64,000 nt of DNA from Hyphomonas polymorpha PS728 (lineage in GTDB: Bacteria > Pseudomonadota > Alphaproteobacteria > Caulobacterales > Hyphomonadaceae). A program made the position numbers and the translations under genes. Shown here piece by piece: positions 55,709-64,000 of the stretch. Positions within the stretch are counted from its first letter, which is position 1. The number at the start of each line of letters is the position of its first letter. Under the pieces are notes generated by a model. It was not told the origin of the DNA. It did not search any database and saw only the letters and a program-made list of their open reading frames with translations. The stretch lies in NCBI RefSeq assembly GCF_000685315.1, contig NZ_ARYM01000012.1:62001-126000 (forward strand). Direction: 5' to 3'.

Positions 55709-56326
55709 TCAGCCCGGCGTGGCCGGATTTGCCGCACCCCCGCCCGCCGGCGCGTCAGGCGCCGCTGCGGGCACAGGCCCGGACACTTCGGTGCGCGGCC
55801 CGTTATACGTGCCACTGTCAAAGAAAGTGTAGCTGAGTGTGATAGTTTCGAGATTCTTCGCCACCCGGTCTTCGACCATGTTGGGCGAGATGAAATAGAC
55901 CACCGGCAGCTTGCGCGTTTCCCCGGCCGCGATCACGCGCTCAGAAAAGCAGAAGCATTCCAGCTTGTTGAAATACGGCCCCGCCAGGTGCGGCGTCACA
56001 TTATAGCTGGCGATGACGCGGATTTCGCGGTCGGTCGGGTTGGTGACCTCGTAGAAGGCCAGGCCATGCTGGCCGATTTGGACTGTCTGGGGCCCCTGCA
56101 GCGCGCGGAATTTCAGCGGCGTATCGGCCACATTCGCGTCGAAGCGGACCTCAACCGTCTGGTCGAGCATTTCCTTCGGGCCTTCGGTAGCCACCCGCGT
56201 GGTGCCGCCAAAGCCGGTCACTTCACAGAAAGCCGAATAAAGCGGCTCTGCCGCAAAGGCGAGCGTCAGCATACCAGCGGCAAAGCCGCCCGCGATCAGA
56301 CCGATCCTTGCGTTCGACAGACCCAT
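55709..56326 (-). CDS. ctaG: Cytochrome c oxidase assembly protein CtaG (Cox11)
   Basis: Membrane-anchored copper chaperone that delivers CuB to subunit I. The 205-residue start is the ATG at 56326, sharing one base with the stop of the preceding gene. One N-terminal membrane segment is followed by a periplasmic domain with the copper motif KLECFCFSE (Cys124, Cys126) and Cys34 in SAFCEVTG. A Pro/Ala-rich tail of about 20 residues is an extra. Confidence 0.95.
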   Translation of the reverse strand: MGLSNARIGLIAGGFAAGMLTLAFAAEPLYSAFCEVTGFGGTTRVATEGPKEMLDQTVEVRFDANVADTPLKFRALQGPQTVQIGQHGLAFYEVTNPTDREIRVIASYNVTPHLAGPYFNKLECFCFSERVIAAGETRKLPVVYFISPNMVEDRVAKNLETITLSYTFFDSGTYNGPRTEVSGPVPAAAPDAPAGGGAANPATPG

Positions 56327-56499
56327 TACATCCGCCCCGAAATGCCTGTTCCGGTTGCCAGCCGGATGATGGTGGTGATCATCACCAGAACGACGAAACC
56401 GGCAAGGGCCAGACCCAGCCACAGGTTCCGCTTCTTGCGGGCGGCGAGTTCTTCCGGCGTCATCCGGCGCACGTCCGGCTTGAGGGTCGGATCTTCCAT
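56326..56499 (-). CDS. Small single-span protein of the cox operon
   Basis: A 57-residue protein, ATG at 56499 after GGAGG. A charged N-terminus (TPEELAARKKRN) precedes one membrane helix (about 27-47, WLGLALAGFVVLVMITTII). Small proteins of this kind are regularly found between ctaB and ctaG in alphaproteobacteria; I do not know a proven function, but an assembly role is likely from position. Stop and ctaG start share a base. Confidence 0.78.
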   Translation of the reverse strand: MEDPTLKPDVRRMTPEELAARKKRNLWLGLALAGFVVLVMITTIIRLATGTGISGRM

Positions 56500-56500
56500 A

Positions 56501-57454
56501 TCAGCCTCCGATGACCGGGAAATGCAGCCCGGCGGCATGCTCCACCAGCACCGCGCCAAACAGGGCGAAGAGGTAGAGAATCGAGAAGAGGAATGTGTTG
56601 CGGGCGAGTTTCATGTCTGCCCCCGGGGCGCCGTCATCCCCCGCCTTCGAGCTCAGGATGGCCAGCGCGCAGACGAGGAAGACCAGGCCGCCCACGCCGG
56701 CGGTGACGGCATAGATCCAGCCGCCAAGACCGGTCGCCAGCGGGCTGAGCGAGACGGGAATCAGCACCAGCGTGTAGATCAGGATCTGCAGGCGCGTGGC
56801 CTTTGCCCCATGCGTGACGGGCAGCATCGGCACCGAGACCTTGGCGTATTCCTTGTGCGCCAGCAGCGACAGCGCCCAGAAATGCGGCGGGGTCCAGAAG
56901 AAGATGATGGCGAAGAGGATCCAGGCGTCCAGCGGCGTGTTGCCGGTGACCGCCGCCCAGCCGATGACCGGGGGGAAGGCCCCTGCGCCGCCGCCGATGA
57001 CGATATTCTGCGGAGTCGCCCGCTTCAGCCACATCGTGTAGATGACGCCGTAATAGAAGATCGAGAAAGCCAGCAGCCCGGCCGCCAGCCAGTTGGACGC
57101 CAGCCACATCAGCATCACCGACACGCCTGACATGATGAGGCCCATGGCAAGGGCCTCTTCCTTCGGCACGGCGCCGGACGGGATCGGCCGCGTCGCCGTG
57201 CGGCTCATCACGGCGTCAATGTCCGCGTCATACCACATGTTGATGGCGCCTGCTGCGCCCGAGCCGAGCGCGACGGCCAGCACGGCAATCGCCGCCATGG
57301 CCGGGTGCATGGTTACGCCCGTCATGCCGCTGGCAGCGGCCAGACCTGCGACCGCTGTGAACACCACCAGCATCATGATGCGGGGCTTCATCAGGTTCAC
57401 ATAGTCAGCAGCCGTGGCGGGGCGTTTGCTGGATGTCGTGTGCGTGTCAGTCAT
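56501..57454 (-). CDS. ctaB: Protoheme IX farnesyltransferase (heme O synthase)
   Basis: A 317-residue UbiA-family prenyltransferase that converts heme B to heme O. Nine membrane segments are visible. The Asp-rich prenyl-diphosphate motifs are NMWYDADIDAVMSRT and the loop around HFWALSLLAHKEYAKVSVPMLPVTHG. Starts eight bases after the CtaD-like small gene and ends one base before the next gene, so the three are co-transcribed. Confidence 0.95.
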   Translation of the reverse strand: MTDTHTTSSKRPATAADYVNLMKPRIMMLVVFTAVAGLAAASGMTGVTMHPAMAAIAVLAVALGSGAAGAINMWYDADIDAVMSRTATRPIPSGAVPKEEALAMGLIMSGVSVMLMWLASNWLAAGLLAFSIFYYGVIYTMWLKRATPQNIVIGGGAGAFPPVIGWAAVTGNTPLDAWILFAIIFFWTPPHFWALSLLAHKEYAKVSVPMLPVTHGAKATRLQILIYTLVLIPVSLSPLATGLGGWIYAVTAGVGGLVFLVCALAILSSKAGDDGAPGADMKLARNTFLFSILYLFALFGAVLVEHAAGLHFPVIGG

Positions 57455-57462
57455 AGGCGGGC

Positions 57463-57954
57463 TTATAGCGGTTTGCCTCGGCGGATGCGCTCAAAAACGG
57501 CGTCTGCGATGCATATGGCAAAGATGACGAGGGAAAGCAGCGCGACATATTCAGCGAGCATGGCGATCATTGATAGCTGCTCGAAGCTCGACTCATAGTC
57601 GATAAATCGCTTCGGAGGGTCCCGGAACGCAACCGAGAGTGACGACCAGAGGGCAAGTAAAGCTGCCATCGTAGCCGTACCCCAATGCAAATAAGCAAGA
57701 ACTTTACGAAACCGAATTCCGGTTACACGGGGCACCAACCAGTAAAACAGTGCAAATACCAAGAACCCACCGAAAACGTAGAATGTGAAGCCCCAGTCAT
57801 GCACAAAGTAGTACGAATCGTAGAGCCCATGATCGGGCATTCGGCTGTTCAATGCATGCGCAATCGCGACCGCTGCAAGAACCGAGATGCCTCCGCTAAG
57901 CGCAAACAGGCTGGCCAAGAGAAATCCGAGCGGGACGAAACGGTTCTGAAGCAT
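57463..57954 (-). CDS. Truncated cytochrome oxidase subunit I-like protein, heme ligands lost
   Basis: A 163-residue membrane protein with four hydrophobic segments. I prefer the ATG at 57954 (GAGAAGG upstream); a TTG at 58014 lies before the hairpin at 57969. Residues 41-130 align without a gap to CtaD 405-494, encoded next door: DHGLYDSYYFV against [23 protein letters not shown] against [18 protein letters not shown] (115-120) against RRYIDY (479-484); I count 22 identities in 90. The heme ligands His417 and His419 of CtaD are Asp53 and Gly55 here, so it cannot hold heme in the same way. Three 60-base blocks have only 28-30 G+C, lower than neighbours. Confidence 0.75.
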   Translation of the reverse strand: MLQNRFVPLGFLLASLFALSGGISVLAAVAIAHALNSRMPDHGLYDSYYFVHDWGFTFYVFGGFLVFALFYWLVPRVTGIRFRKVLAYLHWGTATMAALLALWSSLSVAFRDPPKRFIDYESSFEQLSMIAMLAEYVALLSLVIFAICIADAVFERIRRGKPL

Positions 57955-57968
57955 CAGCCTTCTCAAAG

Positions 57969-58004
57969 CAAAACGGCCCTCCGCACTCTCATGCGAAGGG
58001 CCGT
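57969..58004 (-). terminator. Hairpin between ctaD and the CtaD-like gene
   Basis: On the minus strand ACGGCCCT and AGGGCCGT form an eight-base stem, extended by CGCA/TGCG, followed by TTTTGCTTT. It lies 31 bases beyond the ctaD stop. It would terminate ctaC-ctaD transcripts or reduce expression of the assembly genes that follow. Confidence 0.75.
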
Positions 58005-58034
58005 CTGATTTCAAGCCTTTGTCAGGCCGGGCGC

Positions 58035-59759
<1,725 letters not shown>

Positions 59760-60743
59760 TTAGTTAGAAGCGAATTTGGTTTCGGTTTCAGCCGAAGCGA
59801 TCTGGCTCACCGAAGCGGCGGCGCCGTCAAAATCTCCAGCCTTCATCAGCTCAGCCCAGGCATCGAATTGTGCCTGCGGAACCACGCGGACCTCGATCGG
59901 CATGTAGGCATGGTCAACGCCGCAGAGTTCCGAACACTGGCCGTAATAGACGCCCGGCTCCCGCACGAGGAACCAGCCTTCGTTGAGGCGGCCGGGGATG
60001 GCATCCACCTTGATGGCGAATGCCGGCACGGCCCAGGAGTGGATCACATCAGCGGCCGCCGTGTAGAAACGGACATAGCGGTTTGCCGGAACGACCATCG
60101 GATAGTCGGTCGACAGCAGGCGCAGGCCATCGGTGGGATCAGAGGCGCGGCCCTTATGGATGCCGTTGGAAACGAATTCCACAGGTTCGCCCGTCTCATC
60201 GACGATATCGGGATAGGTGTAGGTCCAGTTCCACTGGTTGCCCTGGATCTTGACGTTCACGAAGCCCTCTTCCGCCGCATCGGGGAAGTAGTTCTTGGTG
60301 AAGGCCTGATGCTCGGCCGACTTGCCGTCCGCCAGCAGCTGCTTGGAGGTGGCAACGATCTGGCCAAGGTTCGGCGTGACGTTCTGATAGAACAGGTTCG
60401 GAAAGGAGAGGCCCGCAATGCCCACCAGGATCAGCGCCGGCACAACCGTCCACACGATCTCGATGGTGGTGTTGTGGCTGAACTTGCGGGAAACCTTGTT
60501 CGCCTTCTGGTTATAGCGGACCACGATCCAGATGAGCAGCGCCAGCACCAGCAGCGTGATGGCCGTGATGATCACGAGCAGCACATTGTGGAACTCATGA
60601 ACGCGCTCAGCGATTCGCGTCGCCGCAGGCTGCATGTTGATCGCGCCGTCTACAGGCTCGGCCGCAAAGGCCGGTGCGGCCAGCATGGCAGCGGAGAGGG
60701 CGGCAAGGATGTGTCGCACGGATTCAACCCCAATTCGTCTCAA
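59760..60743 (-). CDS. ctaC: Cytochrome c oxidase subunit II
   Basis: CuA-bearing electron-entry subunit. A signal peptide, two membrane segments (about 53-75 and 95-115) and a periplasmic cupredoxin domain are visible. CuA ligands: His235 in VIHSWAVP, and Cys270, Glu272, Cys274, His278 and Met281 in CSELCGVDHAYM. The reading starts at a TTG (60743) with AGAGG five bases upstream; a GTG at 60719 gives a shorter, equally good signal peptide. TATAGT at 60760-60755 may be its -10 element, which would favour the GTG. Confidence 0.95.
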   Translation of the reverse strand: MRRIGVESVRHILAALSAAMLAAPAFAAEPVDGAINMQPAATRIAERVHEFHNVLLVIITAITLLVLALLIWIVVRYNQKANKVSRKFSHNTTIEIVWTVVPALILVGIAGLSFPNLFYQNVTPNLGQIVATSKQLLADGKSAEHQAFTKNYFPDAAEEGFVNVKIQGNQWNWTYTYPDIVDETGEPVEFVSNGIHKGRASDPTDGLRLLSTDYPMVVPANRYVRFYTAAADVIHSWAVPAFAIKVDAIPGRLNEGWFLVREPGVYYGQCSELCGVDHAYMPIEVRVVPQAQFDAWAELMKAGDFDGAAASVSQIASAETETKFASN

Positions 60744-60871
60744 TTTGGCCTCTAACTATACCAGCCGCGCTGGGAACCCCAGCGTTTTCCTCGCTCAAAA
60801 TTGTCGCAGCGCATCGCCCGGCCGGGGGCAGAGTGCTATACTCTTCTTACAACGAAATACGGGAGGAAAAC

Positions 60872-61423
60872 ATGGTCCGTACAGTTGTATTTACGGCCCT
60901 TCTGGCCGTTTTGGCCCCTGCGGCCACCGCGCAGGTAACCGTCATCGGTGGCGGGCTGGCTAAGGATTGTTACGAAGCGGCGAAATACGGATTGCTCAGC
61001 CAGGTGGCTGCGGAAGAACTCTGCACGCGGGCCCTGGAGCATGAGGCCCTCAATCTGACCAATCGCGCCGCCACCTTCACGAATCGGGGTGTTCTGCGGA
61101 TGCGGCAGGGCAAGCTGGATGCGGCGCTGAGCGATTATGCCGCCTCAAAGCGCATCTCGCCAAACTCCGGCCCTACCTGGCTGAACGAGGGCGCCGCCTA
61201 CATCCTCAAGCAGGATTACAACTCTGCCCTGGTGTCGCTGGACAAGGCCATCGAACTCGATTCGTCCGACCTCTACGCCGCCTATTACAATCGCGGCCTG
61301 GCCCGCGAGCGTACCGGCGATGTGGAAGGGGCTTATTACGACTTCGTCAAATCGAAGGAACTCAAGCCGGACTACACGCCGACAGATGACCAGCTCGCCC
61401 GGTTCACGGTGGTGACGAACTGA
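60872..61423 (+). CDS. Exported TPR protein
   Basis: A 183-residue periplasmic protein with a signal peptide ending ATAQ. Three tetratricopeptide repeats follow, recognised by AATFTNRGVLRMRQGKLDAALSDY-type helices (about 65-88), GPTWLNEGAAYILKQDYNSAL and AAYYNRGLARERTGDVEGA. Two cysteines (KDCYEA, ELCTRA) may pair. GGGAGGA precedes the ATG and TATACT at 60837 may be the -10 element. Divergent from ctaC; the partner is unknown. Confidence 0.82.
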   Translation: MVRTVVFTALLAVLAPAATAQVTVIGGGLAKDCYEAAKYGLLSQVAAEELCTRALEHEALNLTNRAATFTNRGVLRMRQGKLDAALSDYAASKRISPNSGPTWLNEGAAYILKQDYNSALVSLDKAIELDSSDLYAAYYNRGLARERTGDVEGAYYDFVKSKELKPDYTPTDDQLARFTVVTN

Positions 61424-61470
61424 AACGCTCAGGGCGGATGTTGACTATCCGCCCTGAACCCGGCCCCGCC

Positions 61471-62226
61471 TCAGGCGAGGAAACCGCCCGACACATCCAC
61501 GATGCTGCCGGCGATGTAGCCTGCGTCCGGCCCGGCAAGGAACACGGTGGCGGCGGCCACTTCCTCAACGGTGGCCACGCGGCGGATGGGGTGGGCATCC
61601 ATTACGGAGTCCGGCAGCTTGCCGGCGGCGGCGGTCCCCATATCGGTCAGCATGATGCCCGGCTGCACCACGTTCACCGTGATGTTGCGGGGCCCCAGAT
61701 CCCGCTGGACGCCCTTGGCATAGCCGGCAATCGCCGCCTTGGTGCCCGAATAGTCGGCCACGCCGGGGAACGGCACCTTGCTGCCAAGACCCGAGCCGAT
61801 GAAGATGATGCGTCCGCCATCGGAGAGCTTGCGGGACGCTGCCCGCGTTAGGGCCACCACGCCCAGGACATTGACCTGCCACTGGCGGTCATACTCGGCC
61901 GTCTCGAGCGCCGGATCGTCCACCGTGCGCCCCTGAACGGCGACGGCGGCGTTGTTGACCAGAATGTCCAGCTTGCCGAAGTGCGCCGCAACCTGATCGA
62001 CCAGCGGCCCGGCCGTGGCCAGATCCCCCTGATCAGCCTGGATGGCCAGCGCCCGCACGCCCTTTGCCTTTAGTTTCTCGACCACGGCCTCAGCCTTCGC
62101 CGCCGAGGCGGTGTAGCTGATCGCGACATCTGCGCCCTGATCGGCCAGCGCCTCGGCAATGGCCGCGCCAAGCCCGCGCGAGCCGCCCGTGACCAGGGCA
62201 ACCTTGCCCTTCAGTTTCGTCGACAT
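61471..62226 (-). CDS. Short-chain dehydrogenase/reductase
   Basis: A 251-residue Rossmann-fold oxidoreductase. The cofactor loop TGGSRGLGAA (about 14-23), NNAA, and the catalytic Ser-Tyr-Lys (IGSG, YSGTK) are all present. The residues after beta2 (SYTAS) favour NADP(H). It resembles E. coli BdcA in its middle and C-terminal part and in standing divergent to a TetR gene, but the link to c-di-GMP binding is only an analogy. An inverted repeat CGGGGC/GCCCCG (62246-62267) lies in its leader. Confidence 0.88.
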   Translation of the reverse strand: MSTKLKGKVALVTGGSRGLGAAIAEALADQGADVAISYTASAAKAEAVVEKLKAKGVRALAIQADQGDLATAGPLVDQVAAHFGKLDILVNNAAVAVQGRTVDDPALETAEYDRQWQVNVLGVVALTRAASRKLSDGGRIIFIGSGLGSKVPFPGVADYSGTKAAIAGYAKGVQRDLGPRNITVNVVQPGIMLTDMGTAAAGKLPDSVMDAHPIRRVATVEEVAAATVFLAGPDAGYIAGSIVDVSGGFLA

Positions 62227-62277
62227 GAGATATCCTTCTCGTGTTCGGGGCCGCAGTTGCAGCCCCGATGATTATTT

Positions 62278-62293
62278 CGTAACGATTGTTACG
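62278..62293. promoter_or_regulatory. TetR operator, site 1
   Basis: CGTAACGATTGTTACG is an inverted repeat with six-base arms. Its core TAAYGATYGTTA recurs at 62338, exactly 60 bases away. It lies 52 bases upstream of the SDR start. Confidence 0.7.
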
Positions 62294-62337
62294 ATACCGT
62301 CTGGTATGATATGAGATGGGACGCGGTCAATCTATTT

Positions 62338-62353
62338 TGTAATGATCGTTATG
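62338..62353. promoter_or_regulatory. TetR operator, site 2
   Basis: TGTAATGATCGTTATG has the same TAAYGATYGTTA core as site 1 and ends 22 bases before the tetR start, a position suited to autorepression. The two sites are six helical turns apart. Confidence 0.7.
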
Positions 62354-62375
62354 ATAACAGAGTTGAGCTGAGCTA

Positions 62376-62972
62376 ATGGGACGCCACCGGCAATTCGATG
62401 TGGAGAAAGCGCTTGATGCGGCGCTCTGCGTCTTCTGGCGCAAAGGCTATGAAGGCGCCTCCTATACCGACCTGACCGAAGCCACCGGCGTGGAGCGGCC
62501 TGCCCTCTACGCGGCCTTCGGCAACAAGGAAGCCCTCTTCCGGAAGGCTCTGGATCGCTATCAGGAGCGGTATCTCGATTATTTTCCTGAGGCGATGAAC
62601 CTGCCGACCGCGCGGGAAGTGGCCACAAAGATATTCTGCGCTGCAATCCATCTGAATACCGCATTTCCGGAGAACACCGGATGCCTGATGATCAACGGCG
62701 CGCAAGCGGGCTCTGATGAAGCTGAGCCGGTGAGGCAGGCATTGATCGATGCGCGGGCCGAAGGCGAGGCGATGCTGCGGGAGCGGTTCGTACAGGCCAG
62801 AAAAGACGGGGATCTGCCCGAAACTTCGAACCCAGAGGCCCTCGCCACATTCGTGATGGCCGTCCTGCATGGCATGGCCATGCAGGCGAAGGCCGGGTTC
62901 AGCCGGGAAACGCTGCTGGCGGTGGCCGAGCAGGCCCTGGCCGTCTTTCCGCCTGCCCCACCCGCAGGCTGA
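62376..62972 (+). CDS. TetR/AcrR family transcriptional regulator
   Basis: A 198-residue repressor. The N-terminal helix-turn-helix is FDVEKALDAALCVFWRKGYEGASYTDLTEATGVERPALYAAFGNKEALF (residues 6-54 in outline; ALYAAFGNKEALF is the recognition helix and following helix). The C-terminal ligand-binding part contains a cysteine in ENTGCLMING, the position that in related repressors contacts reactive compounds. It probably controls itself and the divergent SDR gene through the two operators between them. Confidence 0.9.
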   Translation: MGRHRQFDVEKALDAALCVFWRKGYEGASYTDLTEATGVERPALYAAFGNKEALFRKALDRYQERYLDYFPEAMNLPTAREVATKIFCAAIHLNTAFPENTGCLMINGAQAGSDEAEPVRQALIDARAEGEAMLRERFVQARKDGDLPETSNPEALATFVMAVLHGMAMQAKAGFSRETLLAVAEQALAVFPPAPPAG

Positions 62973-63010
62973 GGCTTGTACGCAGACGCGGAAGCCCGCA
63001 TCTTGGGAAC

Positions 63011-64000
63011 ATGACCCAATCCCCCCTGCCTTTTGACCTGAAAGCCGCTGCCGACATTCTGGCGGAGGCCACCCGCGGCGCCGATGATGGCGATCTTTAT
63101 GTGGAGCGCTCGCGCTCGGAGAGCTTCGTGTTTGACGATGGCCGGCTGAAATCGGCCGCCTATGACACCGATCAGGGCTTTGGCCTGCGCGTGGTGGCGG
63201 GCGAGGCACAGGGCCAGGGCTATGCCTCGCAGCTGACGCTGGACGCCATCCGCCGCGCCGCGGACACGGCCGCCCAGGCCAAGCGCGGCCATTCGGGGAA
63301 GCTCGCCACCGGCCCTCAGCCGACCAACCGGCGCCTCTATGCCCCCATCGATCCGACGCTGGCGCCGGCCTTTACCGACAAGACAAACCTGCTGGCCGAG
63401 ATCGACGCCTTTGCCCGCGCGGCCGACCCGCGCGTGGTGCAGGTCTCCTGCTCGCTATCGGGCAGCCATAGCGAGATCGACATCCTGCGCCCGGACGGGG
63501 CCCATTTCCATGACATCCGCCCGCTGGTGCGCCTCAACGTATCGGTGACGCTGGAAGAAAACGGCCGGCGCGAATCGGCCGGCGCCGGCGCGGGCGGGCG
63601 CGCGGCCTATGACGAGTGGATCGCGCCCGAGCGCTGGAAAGCCATGGTGGCCCGCGCCATCCAGAAAGCTTCGGTGAACCTCAAATCCATCCCCGCCCCC
63701 GCCGGCGAAATGGAAGTGGTGCTCGGCCCCGGCTGGCCGGCTGTGCTGCTGCATGAGGCGGTGGGGCATGGCCTCGAGGGCGACTTCAACCGCAAGGGCA
63801 CAAGCGTCTATTCCGGCCGCATCGGCGAGCAGGTGGCCGCGAAGGGCGTAACTATCATCGATGACGGCTCCATCGAGGCGCGGCGCGGATCGCTGTCCTT
63901 CGATGATGAGGGCACACCGACCCAGCGCACCGTGCTGATCGAGGATGGCATCCTCAAAGGCTATATGCAGGACCGGATGAATGCCCGCCTGATGGGCATG
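63011..64000 (+). CDS. tldD: Metalloprotease TldD (5' part, cut by window edge)
   Basis: The first 330 codons of a TldD protein of about 475 residues; the frame is open to the end of the window. TldD with TldE forms a zinc protease that processes modified peptides and antitoxins. The metal motif HExxxH is seen in LLHEAVGHGLEGDFN (His248, Glu249, His252), and the N-terminal ERSRSESFVFDDGRLKSA (about 32-49) is standard. It follows tetR after 38 bases. Confidence 0.95.
   Translation, partial: MTQSPLPFDLKAAADILAEATRGADDGDLYVERSRSESFVFDDGRLKSAAYDTDQGFGLRVVAGEAQGQGYASQLTLDAIRRAADTAAQAKRGHSGKLATGPQPTNRRLYAPIDPTLAPAFTDKTNLLAEIDAFARAADPRVVQVSCSLSGSHSEIDILRPDGAHFHDIRPLVRLNVSVTLEENGRRESAGAGAGGRAAYDEWIAPERWKAMVARAIQKASVNLKSIPAPAGEMEVVLGPGWPAVLLHEAVGHGLEGDFNRKGTSVYSGRIGEQVAAKGVTIIDDGSIEARRGSLSFDDEGTPTQRTVLIEDGILKGYMQDRMNARLMGM

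Noticed and set aside
57955-58014. TTG start at 58014 for the CtaD-like protein
   Set aside because: The first codons would be encoded by the terminator hairpin; the ATG at 57954 has a ribosome site and begins where homology starts.

Overview
The window is G+C-rich, densely packed chromosomal DNA of an alphaproteobacterium, most likely from the Caulobacterales/Hyphomonadaceae (inference). Supporting signs are the rpoZ-rsh-pyrE-pdxJ-acpS-rnc-era-recO cluster, an aa3 cytochrome oxidase operon with ctaB, ctaG and surf1, a magnesium-type HemB, an extensin-like periplasmic protein and a compact class I NrdA without an ATP cone. I see no insertion sequence, prophage, CRISPR array, tRNA or rRNA. It is mainly a housekeeping region, and the unusual material is small and sits between or inside known operons.

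Layout. 1-6.3 kb: REP-like hairpins, an acyl-CoA dehydrogenase, a GNAT enzyme, hemB, parC, an extensin-like protein and a small lipoprotein. 6.4-13.2 kb: the overlapping minus-strand cluster from rpoZ to recO, without lepB in its frequent place. 13.3-17.3 kb: a NYN-domain protein, an MprF-like membrane protein, a DUF2267 protein and a putative outer-membrane protein. 17.5-19.6 kb: nrdA with two phased NrdR boxes upstream. 19.8-24.2 kb: an acyltransferase, two small secreted proteins, an SRP RNA gene on the minus strand and an S9 peptidase. 24.3-30.7 kb: a thiamine-diphosphate enzyme, a feruloyl-CoA-synthetase-like ligase, an M20 peptidase and a glucanase-fold secreted protein. 30.8-36.4 kb: an ion channel with a zinc ribbon coupled to pyrC, then ygfZ, tag, two lipoproteins, a FabH-like synthase and a 49-residue membrane protein. 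36.5-44 kb: an HD nucleotidase with an NrtR-like regulator, lon, parE and an unknown protein. 44-50.4 kb: NfeD/SPFH, a peroxiredoxin, a Fur-box-preceded TonB receptor with a PepSY partner, and YqgE. 50.4-60.7 kb: a SUFU-domain protein, an EAL phosphodiesterase, RimJ-like GNAT, thrC, surf1 and the cytochrome oxidase genes. 60.9-64 kb: a TPR protein, a divergent SDR/TetR pair with two operators, and the start of tldD, cut by the window edge.

How genes work together. CtaC, CtaD and CtaE form the oxidase core; CtaB makes heme O, CtaG delivers copper and Surf1 assists heme insertion. Rsh, RpoZ and the RNA/ribosome genes link the stringent response to translation. ParC and ParE form topoisomerase IV although their genes are about 36 kb apart; both upstream regions carry the same two-part TTAA element at identical spacing.

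Most interesting observations: (1) a 163-residue, lower-G+C protein inside the cox operon that aligns without gaps to the C-terminal part of the neighbouring CtaD but lacks both heme-binding histidines; (2) the shared GGTTAACA-N14-GTTAAGGAA element before parC and parE; (3) an SRP RNA gene running antisense into the end of a papain-like hydrolase gene; (4) a Kv-like channel with a C-terminal zinc ribbon coupled to pyrC; (5) a 49-residue membrane microprotein; (6) phased repeats and operator pairs in intergenic DNA.
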